From: CALHVX01 sp039198065
GTDB taxonomy: Bacteria; Pseudomonadota; Gammaproteobacteria; Pseudomonadales; Azotimanducaceae
Reading direction: 5' to 3'
Assembly (NCBI GenBank): GCA_039198065.1
Contig: JBCCTU010000002.1
Span: 62,001 to 126,000, forward strand
Length of the DNA: 64,000 nucleotides
The notes beneath the pieces are model-generated. The model was given only the letters and a program-made list of their open reading frames with translations, had not been told where the DNA came from and did no database searches. Below are positions 35,998 through 44,777 of the stretch, piece after piece. Numbering within the stretch: the stretch's first letter is position 1; each line of letters opens with the position of its first letter. The position numbers and the translations under genes were made by a program.

Positions 35998-36308
35998 CGG
36001 TGGCGCCGAGCGGCGCAGAATCGGCGCTCACCGCGGTGCTGCCATTGAGGGGGTTCCGGCGCTTTGTTAGGCTGGCCGCCCATCCGGACGGTGCCGTTGT
36101 TCTTTCGCGGCCCGTCACTATCCCTGCCGCCAAAGCGTCACGAGCAGCTCGCGCTTGGCACGCAGGGCCACTCCGCGTTACTGCGTGTCCGGGACGGCCA
36201 GCTGTCCCGGCTCGGGACCGTGGCAGAGATTCGTCGTTTGCCTGGCATCGGTTCTGACCTGCCGGGCGACGTTGGCAGGATGAGCGTGAGAGGCCGTGCG
36301 ACCCGTAC
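35998..36308. other. 311-base gap before pyrG, no clear gene
   Basis: Two short open frames exist (36000-36257 and 36064-36312), but neither has a recognisable product and neither reads as the missing TilS C-terminal domain. The region probably carries the pyrG promoter and leader; I see no convincing promoter hexamers. Confidence 0.5.
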
Positions 36309-37961
36309 ATGAGTAGATACATTTTTGTAACCGGTGGCGTGGTGTCATCGCTCGGCAAGGGGATTCTCACGTCCTCGTTGGCGGCGGTTTTCAAGGCGCG
36401 CAAGATTAACGTCAACGTCATGAAGCTCGATCCGTACATCAACGTCGACCCGGGCACGATGTCGCCGTTTCAGCACGGTGAGGTGTTCGTTACTGCCGAT
36501 GGCGCAGAAACGGACCTCGATCTGGGTAACTATGAGCGCTTCAGCGGCGTTGGTATGACGCGCGCTAACAATTTCACTACCGGCAGCATTTATGCCGAGG
36601 TGATTCGGCGTGAGCGGCGCGGCGACTACCTCGGCGGTACGGTGCAGGTTATTCCGCACGTCACCGATGAGATCAAGCGTCGCATCAAAGCGGTCGGCGA
36701 AGGCTACGAAGTACTGATCGTCGAAATCGGCGGCACGGTCGGAGACATCGAATCGCAGCCGTTTCTCGAAGCGGCTCGGCAGATGCGTCTCGAGGTCGGC
36801 GGCAACCGGGCGATGTTCATTCATCTGACCCTCGTACCGTTCATCAAATCTGCCGGTGAAATCAAAACCAAACCCACGCAGCACTCGGTGAAGGAGCTGC
36901 GCTCGATCGGCCTGCAGCCAGACATCCTCGTGTGCCGATCTGAGCGCATGCTGCCACGCACAGCGCGCAGCAAGATTGCTCTGTTTACCAACGTTGAGGA
37001 ACGCGCGGTGATTCCGTTGGTCGATGCACCGACGATCTACCAGGTTCCCGAGCTGCTGCATCAGGAAGGCCTCGACAGCTATGTGACGGAACGCCTCGAC
37101 ATTGAGTGCGAGCCGGCGGATTTGTCGGAGTGGCGCAAGGTTGTTCATGCCGAGCTGAATCCGGAGCGTGAGGTGCGTATTGCCATGGTGGGCAAGTACC
37201 TGGAACTGCTCGACGCCTATAAGTCGCTGACCGAAGCCATTACCCACGCCGGGATCCAGACACGAACGCGGGTCCACATTGACTTCATTGATGCGCAGGA
37301 GTTGGAACGAAAAGGTACGACGCTGCTCGACAAGGCGCATGCGATTCTCGTGCCCGGAGGCTTCGGGGAGCGCGGCCTTGAAGGCAAAGTGCAGGCCGCC
37401 GGCTACGCGCGTACACGCGGTGTGCCTTATCTGGGTATTTGCTACGGACTGCACGCGGCGGTGATCGAATTGGCGCGCAATAGCGCCCAACTGAGTGGCG
37501 CGCACTCCACCGAAGTCGATCCGGCCAGTCCCCATCCCGTCATTGCGCTCATCTCCGAGTGGACGGAGACCGACGGCTCAGTAAAAACCCGAAACGGCAA
37601 AGAAGATCTGGGTGGAACCATGCGGCTGGGTGAACAGCCCTGTGCGCTTGAGCAGGGAAGCCTTGCGGCCGAGCTCTACGGCGGCACGCTTATCGCCGAA
37701 CGACACCGGCACCGATACGAAGTCAACGAGCGCTACGTGCAGCGGTTGGAAGACGCGGGTATGCGAGTCGCCGGTCGCTCCGAAGACGGTAGCTTGGTTG
37801 AGATGATCGAACTGGACGCGCACCCGTGGTTCCTGGCCTGTCAGTTCCACCCGGAGTTCACCAGTTCACCGCGTGCCGGTCATCCGGTCTTCTCTGGTTT
37901 CATTGAGGCGGCCTGTGTCCACCAGCAGCACGCGGTCACTGAGCGTTCGCAAACGGATTAG
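36309..37961 (+). CDS. pyrG: CTP synthase PyrG
   Basis: 550-residue enzyme aminating UTP to CTP with glutamine. The N-terminal synthetase domain begins YIFVTGGVVSSLGKGI with SSLAAVFKARK, then KLDPYINVDPGTMSPFQHGEV (quoted in part). The C-terminal class I glutaminase domain carries VPGGFGERG, the nucleophile Cys in LGICYGLHA and the catalytic His-Glu in FHPEFTS. It normally precedes kdsA-eno in many Gammaproteobacteria, as here. Confidence 0.97.
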   Translation: MSRYIFVTGGVVSSLGKGILTSSLAAVFKARKINVNVMKLDPYINVDPGTMSPFQHGEVFVTADGAETDLDLGNYERFSGVGMTRANNFTTGSIYAEVIRRERRGDYLGGTVQVIPHVTDEIKRRIKAVGEGYEVLIVEIGGTVGDIESQPFLEAARQMRLEVGGNRAMFIHLTLVPFIKSAGEIKTKPTQHSVKELRSIGLQPDILVCRSERMLPRTARSKIALFTNVEERAVIPLVDAPTIYQVPELLHQEGLDSYVTERLDIECEPADLSEWRKVVHAELNPEREVRIAMVGKYLELLDAYKSLTEAITHAGIQTRTRVHIDFIDAQELERKGTTLLDKAHAILVPGGFGERGLEGKVQAAGYARTRGVPYLGICYGLHAAVIELARNSAQLSGAHSTEVDPASPHPVIALISEWTETDGSVKTRNGKEDLGGTMRLGEQPCALEQGSLAAELYGGTLIAERHRHRYEVNERYVQRLEDAGMRVAGRSEDGSLVEMIELDAHPWFLACQFHPEFTSSPRAGHPVFSGFIEAACVHQQHAVTERSQTD

Positions 37962-37989
37962 TAGGACGGACTGACCTAAGGGGGTCACT

Positions 37990-38838
37990 ATGCGGTTGAC
38001 GCACTTCGAGGTCGGTATCGACAAACCGATCTTTCTCATCGCCGGACCCTGCGTCATCGAAAGCGAGGCGCTGGCGCTCGAGACCGCGAGTCTCCTCAAG
38101 ACCCTGTGCACCGATCTCGCCATTCCGTTCATCTACAAAAGTTCCTTTGATAAGGCCAACCGCTCGTCGCATGAGAGCTTTCGTGGACCCGGGCTAGAAG
38201 CGGGCCTGCGTATCTTGGAGCGCGTGAAGCAGGAATTGGACGTGCCGGTCTTAACGGACGTACACGAGGACACACCGCTTGATGAGGTAGCCAGCGTTGT
38301 ATCGGTACTGCAAACGCCGGCCTTTCTTTGCCGGCAAACCAACTTTATCCAGAACGTCTGTTCGCAAGGGATTCCGGTCAACATCAAGAAGGGGCAGTTT
38401 CTTGCGCCTCAGGATATGGCGCAGGTAGTCGCCAAAGCCCGGGCGACCGGAAACGAACAGATCATGGTCTGTGAACGCGGCTTCAGTTTCGGTTACAACA
38501 ACCTTGTATCCGACATGCGCGGGCTGGCTATCATGCGCGCAACAGAGTGTCCGGTGGTGTTCGATGCCACCCATTCGGTGCAAATGCCCGGTGGGCTCGG
38601 CAATCGGTCCGGTGGGCAACGCGAGATGGTACCGGTGCTGGCGCGGTCGGCGGTGGCAGCCGGGGTCGCTGGCCTGTTTATGGAGACGCATCCTGATCCG
38701 GACAACGCGTTGAGCGATGGCCCGAACGCCTGGCCCTTGCCGCGCATGCGCGCATTGCTCGAAGTGTTGAAGCGGCTTGACGACAGCGTTAAGGCGCAGC
38801 CGTTGGCGGAGACCGATCTCTTGCCTGCGGCATCCTGA
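37990..38838 (+). CDS. kdsA: 2-dehydro-3-deoxyphosphooctonate aldolase (KDO-8-P synthase)
   Basis: 282-residue TIM-barrel enzyme condensing PEP with arabinose-5-phosphate to KDO-8-phosphate for the LPS inner core. Visible are IAGPCVIESE, YKSSFDKANRSS, FRGPGLEAGL, TDVHEDTP, NIKKGQFLAPQDM and ETHPDPDNALSDGPNAWPL (quoted in part). It lacks a metal-binding Cys near the N-terminus (IAGPCVIE is the common form in both classes), so I do not assign metal dependence. Confidence 0.96.
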   Translation: MRLTHFEVGIDKPIFLIAGPCVIESEALALETASLLKTLCTDLAIPFIYKSSFDKANRSSHESFRGPGLEAGLRILERVKQELDVPVLTDVHEDTPLDEVASVVSVLQTPAFLCRQTNFIQNVCSQGIPVNIKKGQFLAPQDMAQVVAKARATGNEQIMVCERGFSFGYNNLVSDMRGLAIMRATECPVVFDATHSVQMPGGLGNRSGGQREMVPVLARSAVAAGVAGLFMETHPDPDNALSDGPNAWPLPRMRALLEVLKRLDDSVKAQPLAETDLLPAAS

Positions 38839-38910
38839 TCGCGGCGAACACCCTCAGCGCTCGGTACCGCCGGTAGATCCTGGACGTTGGTTTGGTAGAG
38901 AGAGCAAGCG

Positions 38911-40206
38911 ATGACCCAGATCGTTGATGTCATTGGTCGAGAGATTCTCGACTCGCGAGGCAACCCAACGGTGGAGGCCGAGGTGTTTACCGATGACGGT
39001 GCCGTGGGTCGTGCCTGCGCGCCATCGGGCGCGTCGACCGGTTCACGCGAAGCGCTGGAACTGCGTGACGGTGACGCGGCACGCTACCTCGGTAAAGGCG
39101 TCCAGCAGGCCGTTGCTAACATTGGCACAGCCTTGAAACCGGCACTCCTTGGTCTCGACCCGGCCAATCAGGAACGCATCGATCGGACTCTGATCGATCT
39201 TGACGGCACTGAAAACAAATCACAGTTCGGTGCCAACGCCCTCCTCGCGGTGTCCCTGGCCGCAGCGAAAGCGGCAGCAGCAGCGTCCGCAACGCCTCTC
39301 TACCAGCACATCAACGCGCTCATGGGCGGACCGGCCATGAATCTGCCGGTACCGATGATGAACATCCTCAACGGCGGCGAGCATGCGGACAACAACGTCG
39401 ACATTCAGGAGTTCATGATCCAGCCGGTAGCAGCAGCAAGCTTCGCCGATGCGTTGCGTTGCGGAGCGGAAATCTTCCATGCCCTGAAGAAGGTGCTTGG
39501 GGCCCGGGGCTTGACGACTGCGGTGGGAGATGAGGGCGGCTTTGCCCCAAACCTTACGTCGAATGCCGAAGCGCTCGCGGTGATTGCAGAAGCGGTTGAA
39601 CAAGCCGGCTACCGCCTCGGTGAAGACGTGACGCTGGCGCTGGACTGTGCCTCGAGCGAGTTTTACGAAGGTGGCGCGTACTGCCTGAACGGCGAAGGCA
39701 AGCGGTTCGATAGTGTTGGCTTCACCGGTTACCTCGCTGAGCTCTGTGATCAGTATCCGATTCTTTCCATCGAAGATGGTATGGACGAGAGTGACTGGGA
39801 GGGATGGAAGACGCTTACGGAACGGCTCGGTGACCGGGTGCAGTTGGTGGGCGACGATCTGTTCGTCACCAACACGGCGATTCTCGGGGATGGCATTCGC
39901 CGCGGCGTTGGCAACTCAATTCTCATCAAGCTGAACCAGATCGGTACGCTCACGGAGACCCTGGACGCGATTCGCATGGCTCACACGGCGGACTACACGG
40001 CCGTGATTTCCCATCGTTCTGGAGAAACGGAAGACACGACCATCGCCGACCTTGCGGTGGCGACGGGTGCGGGGCAGATCAAGACGGGGTCGCTGTGCCG
40101 GTCCGATCGTGTGGCGAAGTACAACCAGCTGTTACGCATTGAGCAGGCGCTCAACGGGCGCGCACCCTACGCTGGGCGCGCGGCGGTAGACCGGGCACAC
40201 CGGTGA
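38911..40206 (+). CDS. eno: Enolase
   Basis: 431-residue glycolytic enzyme interconverting 2-phosphoglycerate and PEP, also part of RNA degradosomes. Motifs are REILDSRGNPTVE, APSGASTGSREALE, GDEGGFAPN, the Mg ligands in LALDCASSEFYE and SIEDGMDESDW, LIKLNQIGTLTET and SHRSGETEDTTIADLAV (quoted in part). Its stop overlaps the ftsB start (GTGA). Confidence 0.97.
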   Translation: MTQIVDVIGREILDSRGNPTVEAEVFTDDGAVGRACAPSGASTGSREALELRDGDAARYLGKGVQQAVANIGTALKPALLGLDPANQERIDRTLIDLDGTENKSQFGANALLAVSLAAAKAAAAASATPLYQHINALMGGPAMNLPVPMMNILNGGEHADNNVDIQEFMIQPVAAASFADALRCGAEIFHALKKVLGARGLTTAVGDEGGFAPNLTSNAEALAVIAEAVEQAGYRLGEDVTLALDCASSEFYEGGAYCLNGEGKRFDSVGFTGYLAELCDQYPILSIEDGMDESDWEGWKTLTERLGDRVQLVGDDLFVTNTAILGDGIRRGVGNSILIKLNQIGTLTETLDAIRMAHTADYTAVISHRSGETEDTTIADLAVATGAGQIKTGSLCRSDRVAKYNQLLRIEQALNGRAPYAGRAAVDRAHR

Positions 40207-40481
40207 TACGCATCCTTAGCCTTGTGCTGCTGACGACGCTGCTGGCGTTACAGTATCGATTTTGGTTTGGCGACGTCGGTCGGTTCACGCAGGAGCGGCT
40301 CGCGGAAGACATCGTCGAAAAGAAACGCGAGCTCGAGTCGCTTGTAGCGCGGAACGACAGCCTTCGAGCAGAAGTGTTGCTACTCAAGTCGGACGATGCC
40401 GCGCTTGAAGCGCGCGCCCGCCAGGACCTCGGTTTGGTCAAGGATGGCGAGACGTTCTACTTCGTGCCGCGAAGCGACTGA
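40203..40481 (+). CDS. ftsB: Cell division protein FtsB
   Basis: 92-residue bitopic septal protein acting with FtsL and FtsQ. It has an N-terminal membrane segment (ILSLVLLTTLLALQYRFWF), a coiled coil (about 35-65, EKKRELESLVARNDSLRAEV) and the C-terminal ARQDLGLVKDGETFYFV motif. GTG start overlapping eno. In related genomes ispD and ispF follow directly; here truD begins only 3 bases later. Confidence 0.94.
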   Translation: MIRILSLVLLTTLLALQYRFWFGDVGRFTQERLAEDIVEKKRELESLVARNDSLRAEVLLLKSDDAALEARARQDLGLVKDGETFYFVPRSD

Positions 40482-40484
40482 CCC

Positions 40485-41582
40485 ATGAAGCAGCCGGGCG
40501 TTTGCCGGGGTGGTGACAGCTACCGGATCAAGGTAACGCCGGACGCCTTCCAGGTTTATGAACAGCTCGACTGGAGCCGGTTGCCCTGGTGCAGCACCAC
40601 TCGTTCGGCGTCCCAGCGACTCCTGCTGATCGAAAAGCAGGGCCTCAACACGGTCGACGTTGTGGCCGCGCTGGCGCGCGGTCTGGGGGTGCCGGCCGTG
40701 GAAGTCGGCTACGCCGGCCGCAAGGACCGGCATGCGCTAACGCGTCAGTGGCTAAGTCTTCCGAATCGACCGGAGCCCCGGGTCTGCGAGGCGATCCAAA
40801 CCGCTGAAGCTTCCTTGCCCGGTGGGTTTCGCGTCCTTGCTCAATTGGGCCTCGACCGAAAGCTGCGCGTGGGCGAGCTGGTGGGCAACGCGTTTTGTCT
40901 TTCCGTGGTGGTGCCGACGCGATTGCTGGCCGCCGCGCGAGGGGCGGGTTACTCCGAAGTGGAAGCCGGTCTCTGTCCGCTGTTGCGGCGCTCGATCGCG
41001 CGGCTCGTGCAGCACGGGTTCCCCAATCGTTTTGGATCGCAGCGGCTCGACGCAGCCCAGGTGCAGCGGGCGGAACGTCAGCTGGCGCGGCGGACACGCC
41101 GCCGGGGCGCTCGGGGCCGAAGCGAACGCGAGCGGGGCGACCGGGGCTGGGCGCTCTCGGTACTGCGGGCGCACCTGTTCAATGCGGTACTCGAGCGCCG
41201 GCTGGTTATCGATGAGGCCATGGCGCCTCTGGCTGGCGACCCACTCGTCGACGGTCAGGCCAGTGGCCCGCTTTGGGGACGGGGCCGTCCGCTCACCACC
41301 GACGACTGTGCGCGCTTTGAGGCCTCGGTGTTGGCCCCTTACCCGAACACCTTGTCGCTACTTGAGCATGGCGGGGTGAGCCACGGACGCCGGTCCTTAC
41401 GGGTCTGGCCGCGGCGATTCCGGGCCCGGCAGCGGGCAGGGCGACTCGAACTTCAATTTTCCCTCCCCGCTGGAAGCTACGCGACGGAGTTGGTGCGATC
41501 GCTGCTGATGCCGTTGGGTCTGAGCGAATGCACTACCGCGTCGTTATCGGACTCGGGATTGGCATCGGGGCTTAAGTCGTGA
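40485..41582 (+). CDS. truD: tRNA pseudouridine(13) synthase TruD
   Basis: 365-residue pseudouridine synthase for U13 of tRNA-Glu. The catalytic-Asp motif GYAGRKDRHALTRQWLS is intact, with FPNRFGSQRLD (the FG-QRFG motif of the family) and a C-terminal LPAGSYATELVRSLLM. The insert between about 170 and 260 is rich in Arg. The family N-terminal DFQVDE motif is altered to AFQVYE. It overlaps the popT start by four bases. Confidence 0.93.
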   Translation: MKQPGVCRGGDSYRIKVTPDAFQVYEQLDWSRLPWCSTTRSASQRLLLIEKQGLNTVDVVAALARGLGVPAVEVGYAGRKDRHALTRQWLSLPNRPEPRVCEAIQTAEASLPGGFRVLAQLGLDRKLRVGELVGNAFCLSVVVPTRLLAAARGAGYSEVEAGLCPLLRRSIARLVQHGFPNRFGSQRLDAAQVQRAERQLARRTRRRGARGRSERERGDRGWALSVLRAHLFNAVLERRLVIDEAMAPLAGDPLVDGQASGPLWGRGRPLTTDDCARFEASVLAPYPNTLSLLEHGGVSHGRRSLRVWPRRFRARQRAGRLELQFSLPAGSYATELVRSLLMPLGLSECTTASLSDSGLASGLKS

Positions 41583-42448
41583 GTCTCGATCGGGCCCGGG
41601 TGCCGGGGTTGTTGCTGCGCGGTGCCGCGATGGGTGTGGCCGAAGTCGTGCCGGGCGTGTCTGGAGGAACGATAGCCTTCGTAACGGGCATCTACGATGA
41701 GTTCATCGATACGCTTGCGCAGCTCGATCACCGGCTGGTCGCCACGTTTATCGAGCTCGGGCCGGTCGCGACCTGGCGCCGCTTTAACCTGGGATTCCTG
41801 TGCTGTCTCGGACTGGGCATGGTCACCGCCGCACTGGCCTTTGCTCGTCTGATCGAAAGCGCCTTTGTTCTGGCCGCGCCGATGGTGTGGGCCTTCTTCT
41901 TCGGGCTGATTCTCTACTCTGCCGGTGCCATGGCCGTCACGCTTTCGCGGCGTCGGTATCCGCTTGTCCTCCTCGGCGCGCTGCTCGGTGTTAGCGTTAC
42001 CACCCTTGCGCCAGCCGGCGCACCGGATGGAGCGCTGTGGTTTTTTGCGGGAGGTGCCTTGGCGATCAGTGCCTGGCTGCTACCGGCGGTGTCCGGCAGT
42101 TTTCTGCTGTTGCTGCTGGGTCTTTACGAGCCCGTCGTCCGCGCCGTGAACGACCTGGACATCGTTCGTGTGGGCCTGTTCATGGCCGGCTGTGCGTTCG
42201 GCGTGCTCGCCTTTACCAAACTGCTGCGCTGGGTGCTGGTGCGCTACCGTGATCCGCTCATCGCGGTGCTGACCGGCCTCATGTTTGGTGCGTTACCGAA
42301 GCTATGGCCCTGGCAGTTTGACGGGGCGCTGCTTTCACCGAGTGCGTACGCGGCAATCGCAGAGCATGGCTCGCTGACCCTCTGGGTGCCACCCAGCGCG
42401 GTGCTTGGCGCGCTGCTGCTGTGGGCGCTGAGCCGAGTGCGCGCCTGA
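41579..42448 (+). CDS. popT: DUF368 family polyprenyl-phosphate transporter (PopT-like)
   Basis: 289-residue polytopic inner-membrane protein with about eight hydrophobic segments. The family signature GAAMGVAEVVPGVSGGTIAFVTGIYDEFI (quoted in part: VVPGVSGGTIAF) is at about 22-33, and a second SAWLLPAVSGSFLLLLLG copy lies at about 163-180. DUF368 proteins were recently shown to recycle undecaprenyl phosphate across the inner membrane (PopT). GTG start overlapping truD. It occupies the place of surE-pcm in the usual truD-surE-pcm-nlpD-rpoS order, linking carrier recycling to a cell-wall/stress locus. Confidence 0.88.
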   Translation: MSLDRARVPGLLLRGAAMGVAEVVPGVSGGTIAFVTGIYDEFIDTLAQLDHRLVATFIELGPVATWRRFNLGFLCCLGLGMVTAALAFARLIESAFVLAAPMVWAFFFGLILYSAGAMAVTLSRRRYPLVLLGALLGVSVTTLAPAGAPDGALWFFAGGALAISAWLLPAVSGSFLLLLLGLYEPVVRAVNDLDIVRVGLFMAGCAFGVLAFTKLLRWVLVRYRDPLIAVLTGLMFGALPKLWPWQFDGALLSPSAYAAIAEHGSLTLWVPPSAVLGALLLWALSRVRA

Positions 42449-42453
42449 TCGCC

Positions 42454-43197
42454 GTGGACCGTCCTCGGGTTTGCAGTGCTTGGGTTTGGAGTGCTTGGGT
42501 TTGGAGTGCTTTTGTTTGGACTGCTTGGGCCCTGTTACCCATTGTGCTTGGCGCCTGCCAGTCGTCCCGCCCCGCACCGCTCAGTGAACGTTCGCCGGTC
42601 GATGATGCCCTGGCGTCGTCCTACCGAGTCGCGCCCGGGGATTCGCTCTACGCCATCGCCTGGCGCTACCGGCTTGACGTCGATCGCCTTGCGGCCTGGA
42701 ACGGTAAGCGCGCGCCGTTCCGCTTGCTGCCCGGTGAGACCCTCAGGCTCAGGCCGCCTGCGGCCGCGCGCTCTCGGGCCGCGACTCCAGCGCTGCCGCC
42801 GCGAAGTCTTGCTGAGCCCACGGACGCAGCCATTGTTTGGCACTGGCCCGTCTCGGGGACGCTCGGCGCACGCCTGGCGCGCAGCTTTGCCGCGAGCGGC
42901 GCCGGTGTGGATTTCCGGCTACCGCCGGGTACCCCGATCCGTGTCGCTGCAGCCGGTACCGTGGTGTATGCCGGTACCGGACTTGGGCGCTTCGAACAGC
43001 TCGTCATCTTGCGTCACGGGCCGCGGTACCTGAGTGCCTATGGGTTCAATGGCCGGCGCCGCCTCGAAGAAGGCGAAAGGGCTCAAGTTGGGGCCCTGGT
43101 TGCCGATATTGAAGCTATCGGATCGGGTGATGCGTTGCTGCACTTTGAGATCCGAGACCGCGGAACCTCGGTAGATCCACAGTCGATCATCCACTGA
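42454..43197 (+). CDS. nlpD: NlpD-like lipoprotein, LysM plus LytM domains
   Basis: 247-residue lipoprotein. The lipobox VLGAC places the acylated Cys at about 35; a LysM peptidoglycan-binding domain (YRVAPGDSLYAIAWRY, about 56-100) and a C-terminal LytM domain (about 125-247) follow. The LytM zinc ligands are largely absent (ends LHFEIRDRG), as in E. coli NlpD, which activates AmiC instead of cutting peptidoglycan. The GTG at 42454, six bases after popT, is chosen over GTG 42421, which overlaps popT. The hydrophobic signal-peptide core is built from a 15-bp DNA repeat. Position just before rpoS is canonical. Confidence 0.9.
   Translation: MDRPRVCSAWVWSAWVWSAFVWTAWALLPIVLGACQSSRPAPLSERSPVDDALASSYRVAPGDSLYAIAWRYRLDVDRLAAWNGKRAPFRLLPGETLRLRPPAAARSRAATPALPPRSLAEPTDAAIVWHWPVSGTLGARLARSFAASGAGVDFRLPPGTPIRVAAAGTVVYAGTGLGRFEQLVILRHGPRYLSAYGFNGRRRLEEGERAQVGALVADIEAIGSGDALLHFEIRDRGTSVDPQSIIH
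42467..42526. repeat. 15-bp tandem repeat forming the NlpD signal-peptide core
   Basis: Four 15-bp units (42467, 42482, 42497, 42512), consensus GGGTTTGGAGTGCTT, encode successive VWSAW-type pentapeptides that make up the hydrophobic h-region of the lipoprotein signal. Confidence 0.88.
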
Positions 43198-43232
43198 GCG
43201 TCCGCCTGGGTGCTGTGTGATCGAGGTGCTGA

Positions 43233-44156
43233 GTGACCGATACCGAGCTGTCGGCGGAACAACCTGACGTTTCGCAAGACGACAAACCAGAGGTCCGGCG
43301 GACTGCCAGGGAAGAGGGTCCTGATGTCGATGCCACGGCCATGTACCTGCGTGAGATCGGCTTTGCGGCGTTGCTGACACCGGACGAGGAGATCGAACTC
43401 GGTCGGCGCGTGCAGCAGGGCGATGCGCAGGCGCGCAAGCGCATGATTGAAAGCAACCTGCGGCTGGTGGTGAAGATTGCACGCCGTTATCTGAACCGCG
43501 GATTGCCGCTGCTGGATCTGATCGAAGAGGGAAACCTCGGCTTGATGCACGCCATCGAGAAGTTCGATCCTGAACTGGGCTATCGACTCTCGACCTACGC
43601 GACCTGGTGGATTCGTCAGAACATCGAGCGCGCGTTGATGAGCCAGACCCGGACGATTCGCCTGCCGGTGCACGTGGTCAAAGAGTTGAACGTCTACCTG
43701 CGCGCCGCCCGGGAACTGGCGCAAAAGCTCGATCACGAACCCAAAGCGGAAGACGTTGCCGAGCTCATCGATAAGCCGATCGACGAAGTTCGTCGGCTTA
43801 TGGGCTTGAATGAACGGACCGAGTCGCTGGATGCACTGGCGGGGTTTGGTGATCGTAGCCCGTTGGAGTACTTGCCCGACAGCAACGCCCATGATCCTGC
43901 AGATCTTGTGTCAACGGACGACCTCGCCAGCAAGCTCGAGTATCTGCTGGAGGACTTAAGCGAGCAGCAGCAGGCGATCATCGTTCGCCGGTTTGGGCTG
44001 CGGGGCTACGATAACGCGACGCTCGAGCAAGTCGGGGCGGAGGTCGGTTTGACCCGGGAACGCGTCAGACAAATGCAGCTCGAGGCGCTACGGCGGCTTC
44101 GTCGGGGCCTTGAATTGAACGGTTTGTCCGAAGATGAATGCCTGGGTGGCGATTGA
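43233..44156 (+). CDS. rpoS: RNA polymerase sigma factor RpoS
   Basis: 307-residue stationary-phase/general stress sigma factor. Region 1.2 (DATAMYLREIGFAALLTPDEE, quoted in part), region 2 with NLRLVVKIARRYLNRGLPLLDLIEEGN and STYATWWIRQNIERA (quoted in parts), region 3 and the region 4.2 helix-turn-helix (TLEQVGAEVGLTRERVRQ) are complete. GTG start 35 bases after nlpD. As in E. coli, promoters inside nlpD may drive it, but I cannot point to one. Confidence 0.96.
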   Translation: MTDTELSAEQPDVSQDDKPEVRRTAREEGPDVDATAMYLREIGFAALLTPDEEIELGRRVQQGDAQARKRMIESNLRLVVKIARRYLNRGLPLLDLIEEGNLGLMHAIEKFDPELGYRLSTYATWWIRQNIERALMSQTRTIRLPVHVVKELNVYLRAARELAQKLDHEPKAEDVAELIDKPIDEVRRLMGLNERTESLDALAGFGDRSPLEYLPDSNAHDPADLVSTDDLASKLEYLLEDLSEQQQAIIVRRFGLRGYDNATLEQVGAEVGLTRERVRQMQLEALRRLRRGLELNGLSEDECLGGD

Positions 44157-44249
44157 GGTCGGCTGCACGGTGGCCGCGGTTGTAGATTGCCGAGAGGTCC
44201 CGTAGCGTGAGCGTCGTCATTGCAACGGCATCACCTAAGGATTCTCCGC

Positions 44250-44777
44250 ATGGAAACACGGATTCACCCGTCATCTCGTCGCGGAACCAGCGCGACATAC
44301 ATCAGCGCGACACGCATCGGCGCGCTGCTGGTCGTAGGTCTGTCGGTCATCAGCGGATCGCTCGCGACAGCTGCTCCAAGTGAAGCAGATCGCGCGGCTT
44401 ACATGGTAGGAACGCGCCAGTCGGCGTTTCACCTCATGGGATTTTACATGGGGCCCATGGGTGCCATGGCGCGCGGTAAAGCGCCAATGAATGCGGAAAT
44501 GGTCGCCAATAACGCCGCGCGCATTGCCGCACTCGCACCGATGGTGTCGGAAGCGTTTCGGCTCGATACCCGCGCCTACGACGTCGAAACGGCGGCCCTC
44601 GATTCGATCTGGGACAACGTCGAAGACTTCACCGCCAAGGCCGGTGCTACGGCCGAAAAGGCGACCGCGCTGGCCACGCTTGCGGCAAGCGGTGAAACCG
44701 ACGGTCTGCGCCCGGCCATAGGCGCGCTCGGCAAGACCTGCGGCAGCTGCCACGACGACTACAAGCAGGACGACTGA
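44250..44777 (+). CDS. Cytochrome c' (class II)
   Basis: 175-residue periplasmic haem protein. After a leader and a signal peptide (IGALLVVGLSVISGSLATAAP, about 32-52) comes a four-helix-bundle domain with the haem motif CGSCHDDYK close to the C-terminus, the position typical of cytochrome c'. Such proteins bind NO or act as electron carriers. The ATG at 44250 has AAGGA upstream and is preferred to an in-frame ATG at 44220. The leader before the signal is about 30 residues, somewhat long. Its stop touches the cytochrome b561 gene. Confidence 0.9.
   Translation: METRIHPSSRRGTSATYISATRIGALLVVGLSVISGSLATAAPSEADRAAYMVGTRQSAFHLMGFYMGPMGAMARGKAPMNAEMVANNAARIAALAPMVSEAFRLDTRAYDVETAALDSIWDNVEDFTAKAGATAEKATALATLAASGETDGLRPAIGALGKTCGSCHDDYKQDD

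Noticed and set aside
36064..36312. Short frame after tilS as its separated C-terminal domain
   Set aside because: The translation does not resemble the TilS C-terminal domain, and it begins with a weak TTG start without a ribosome-binding site.
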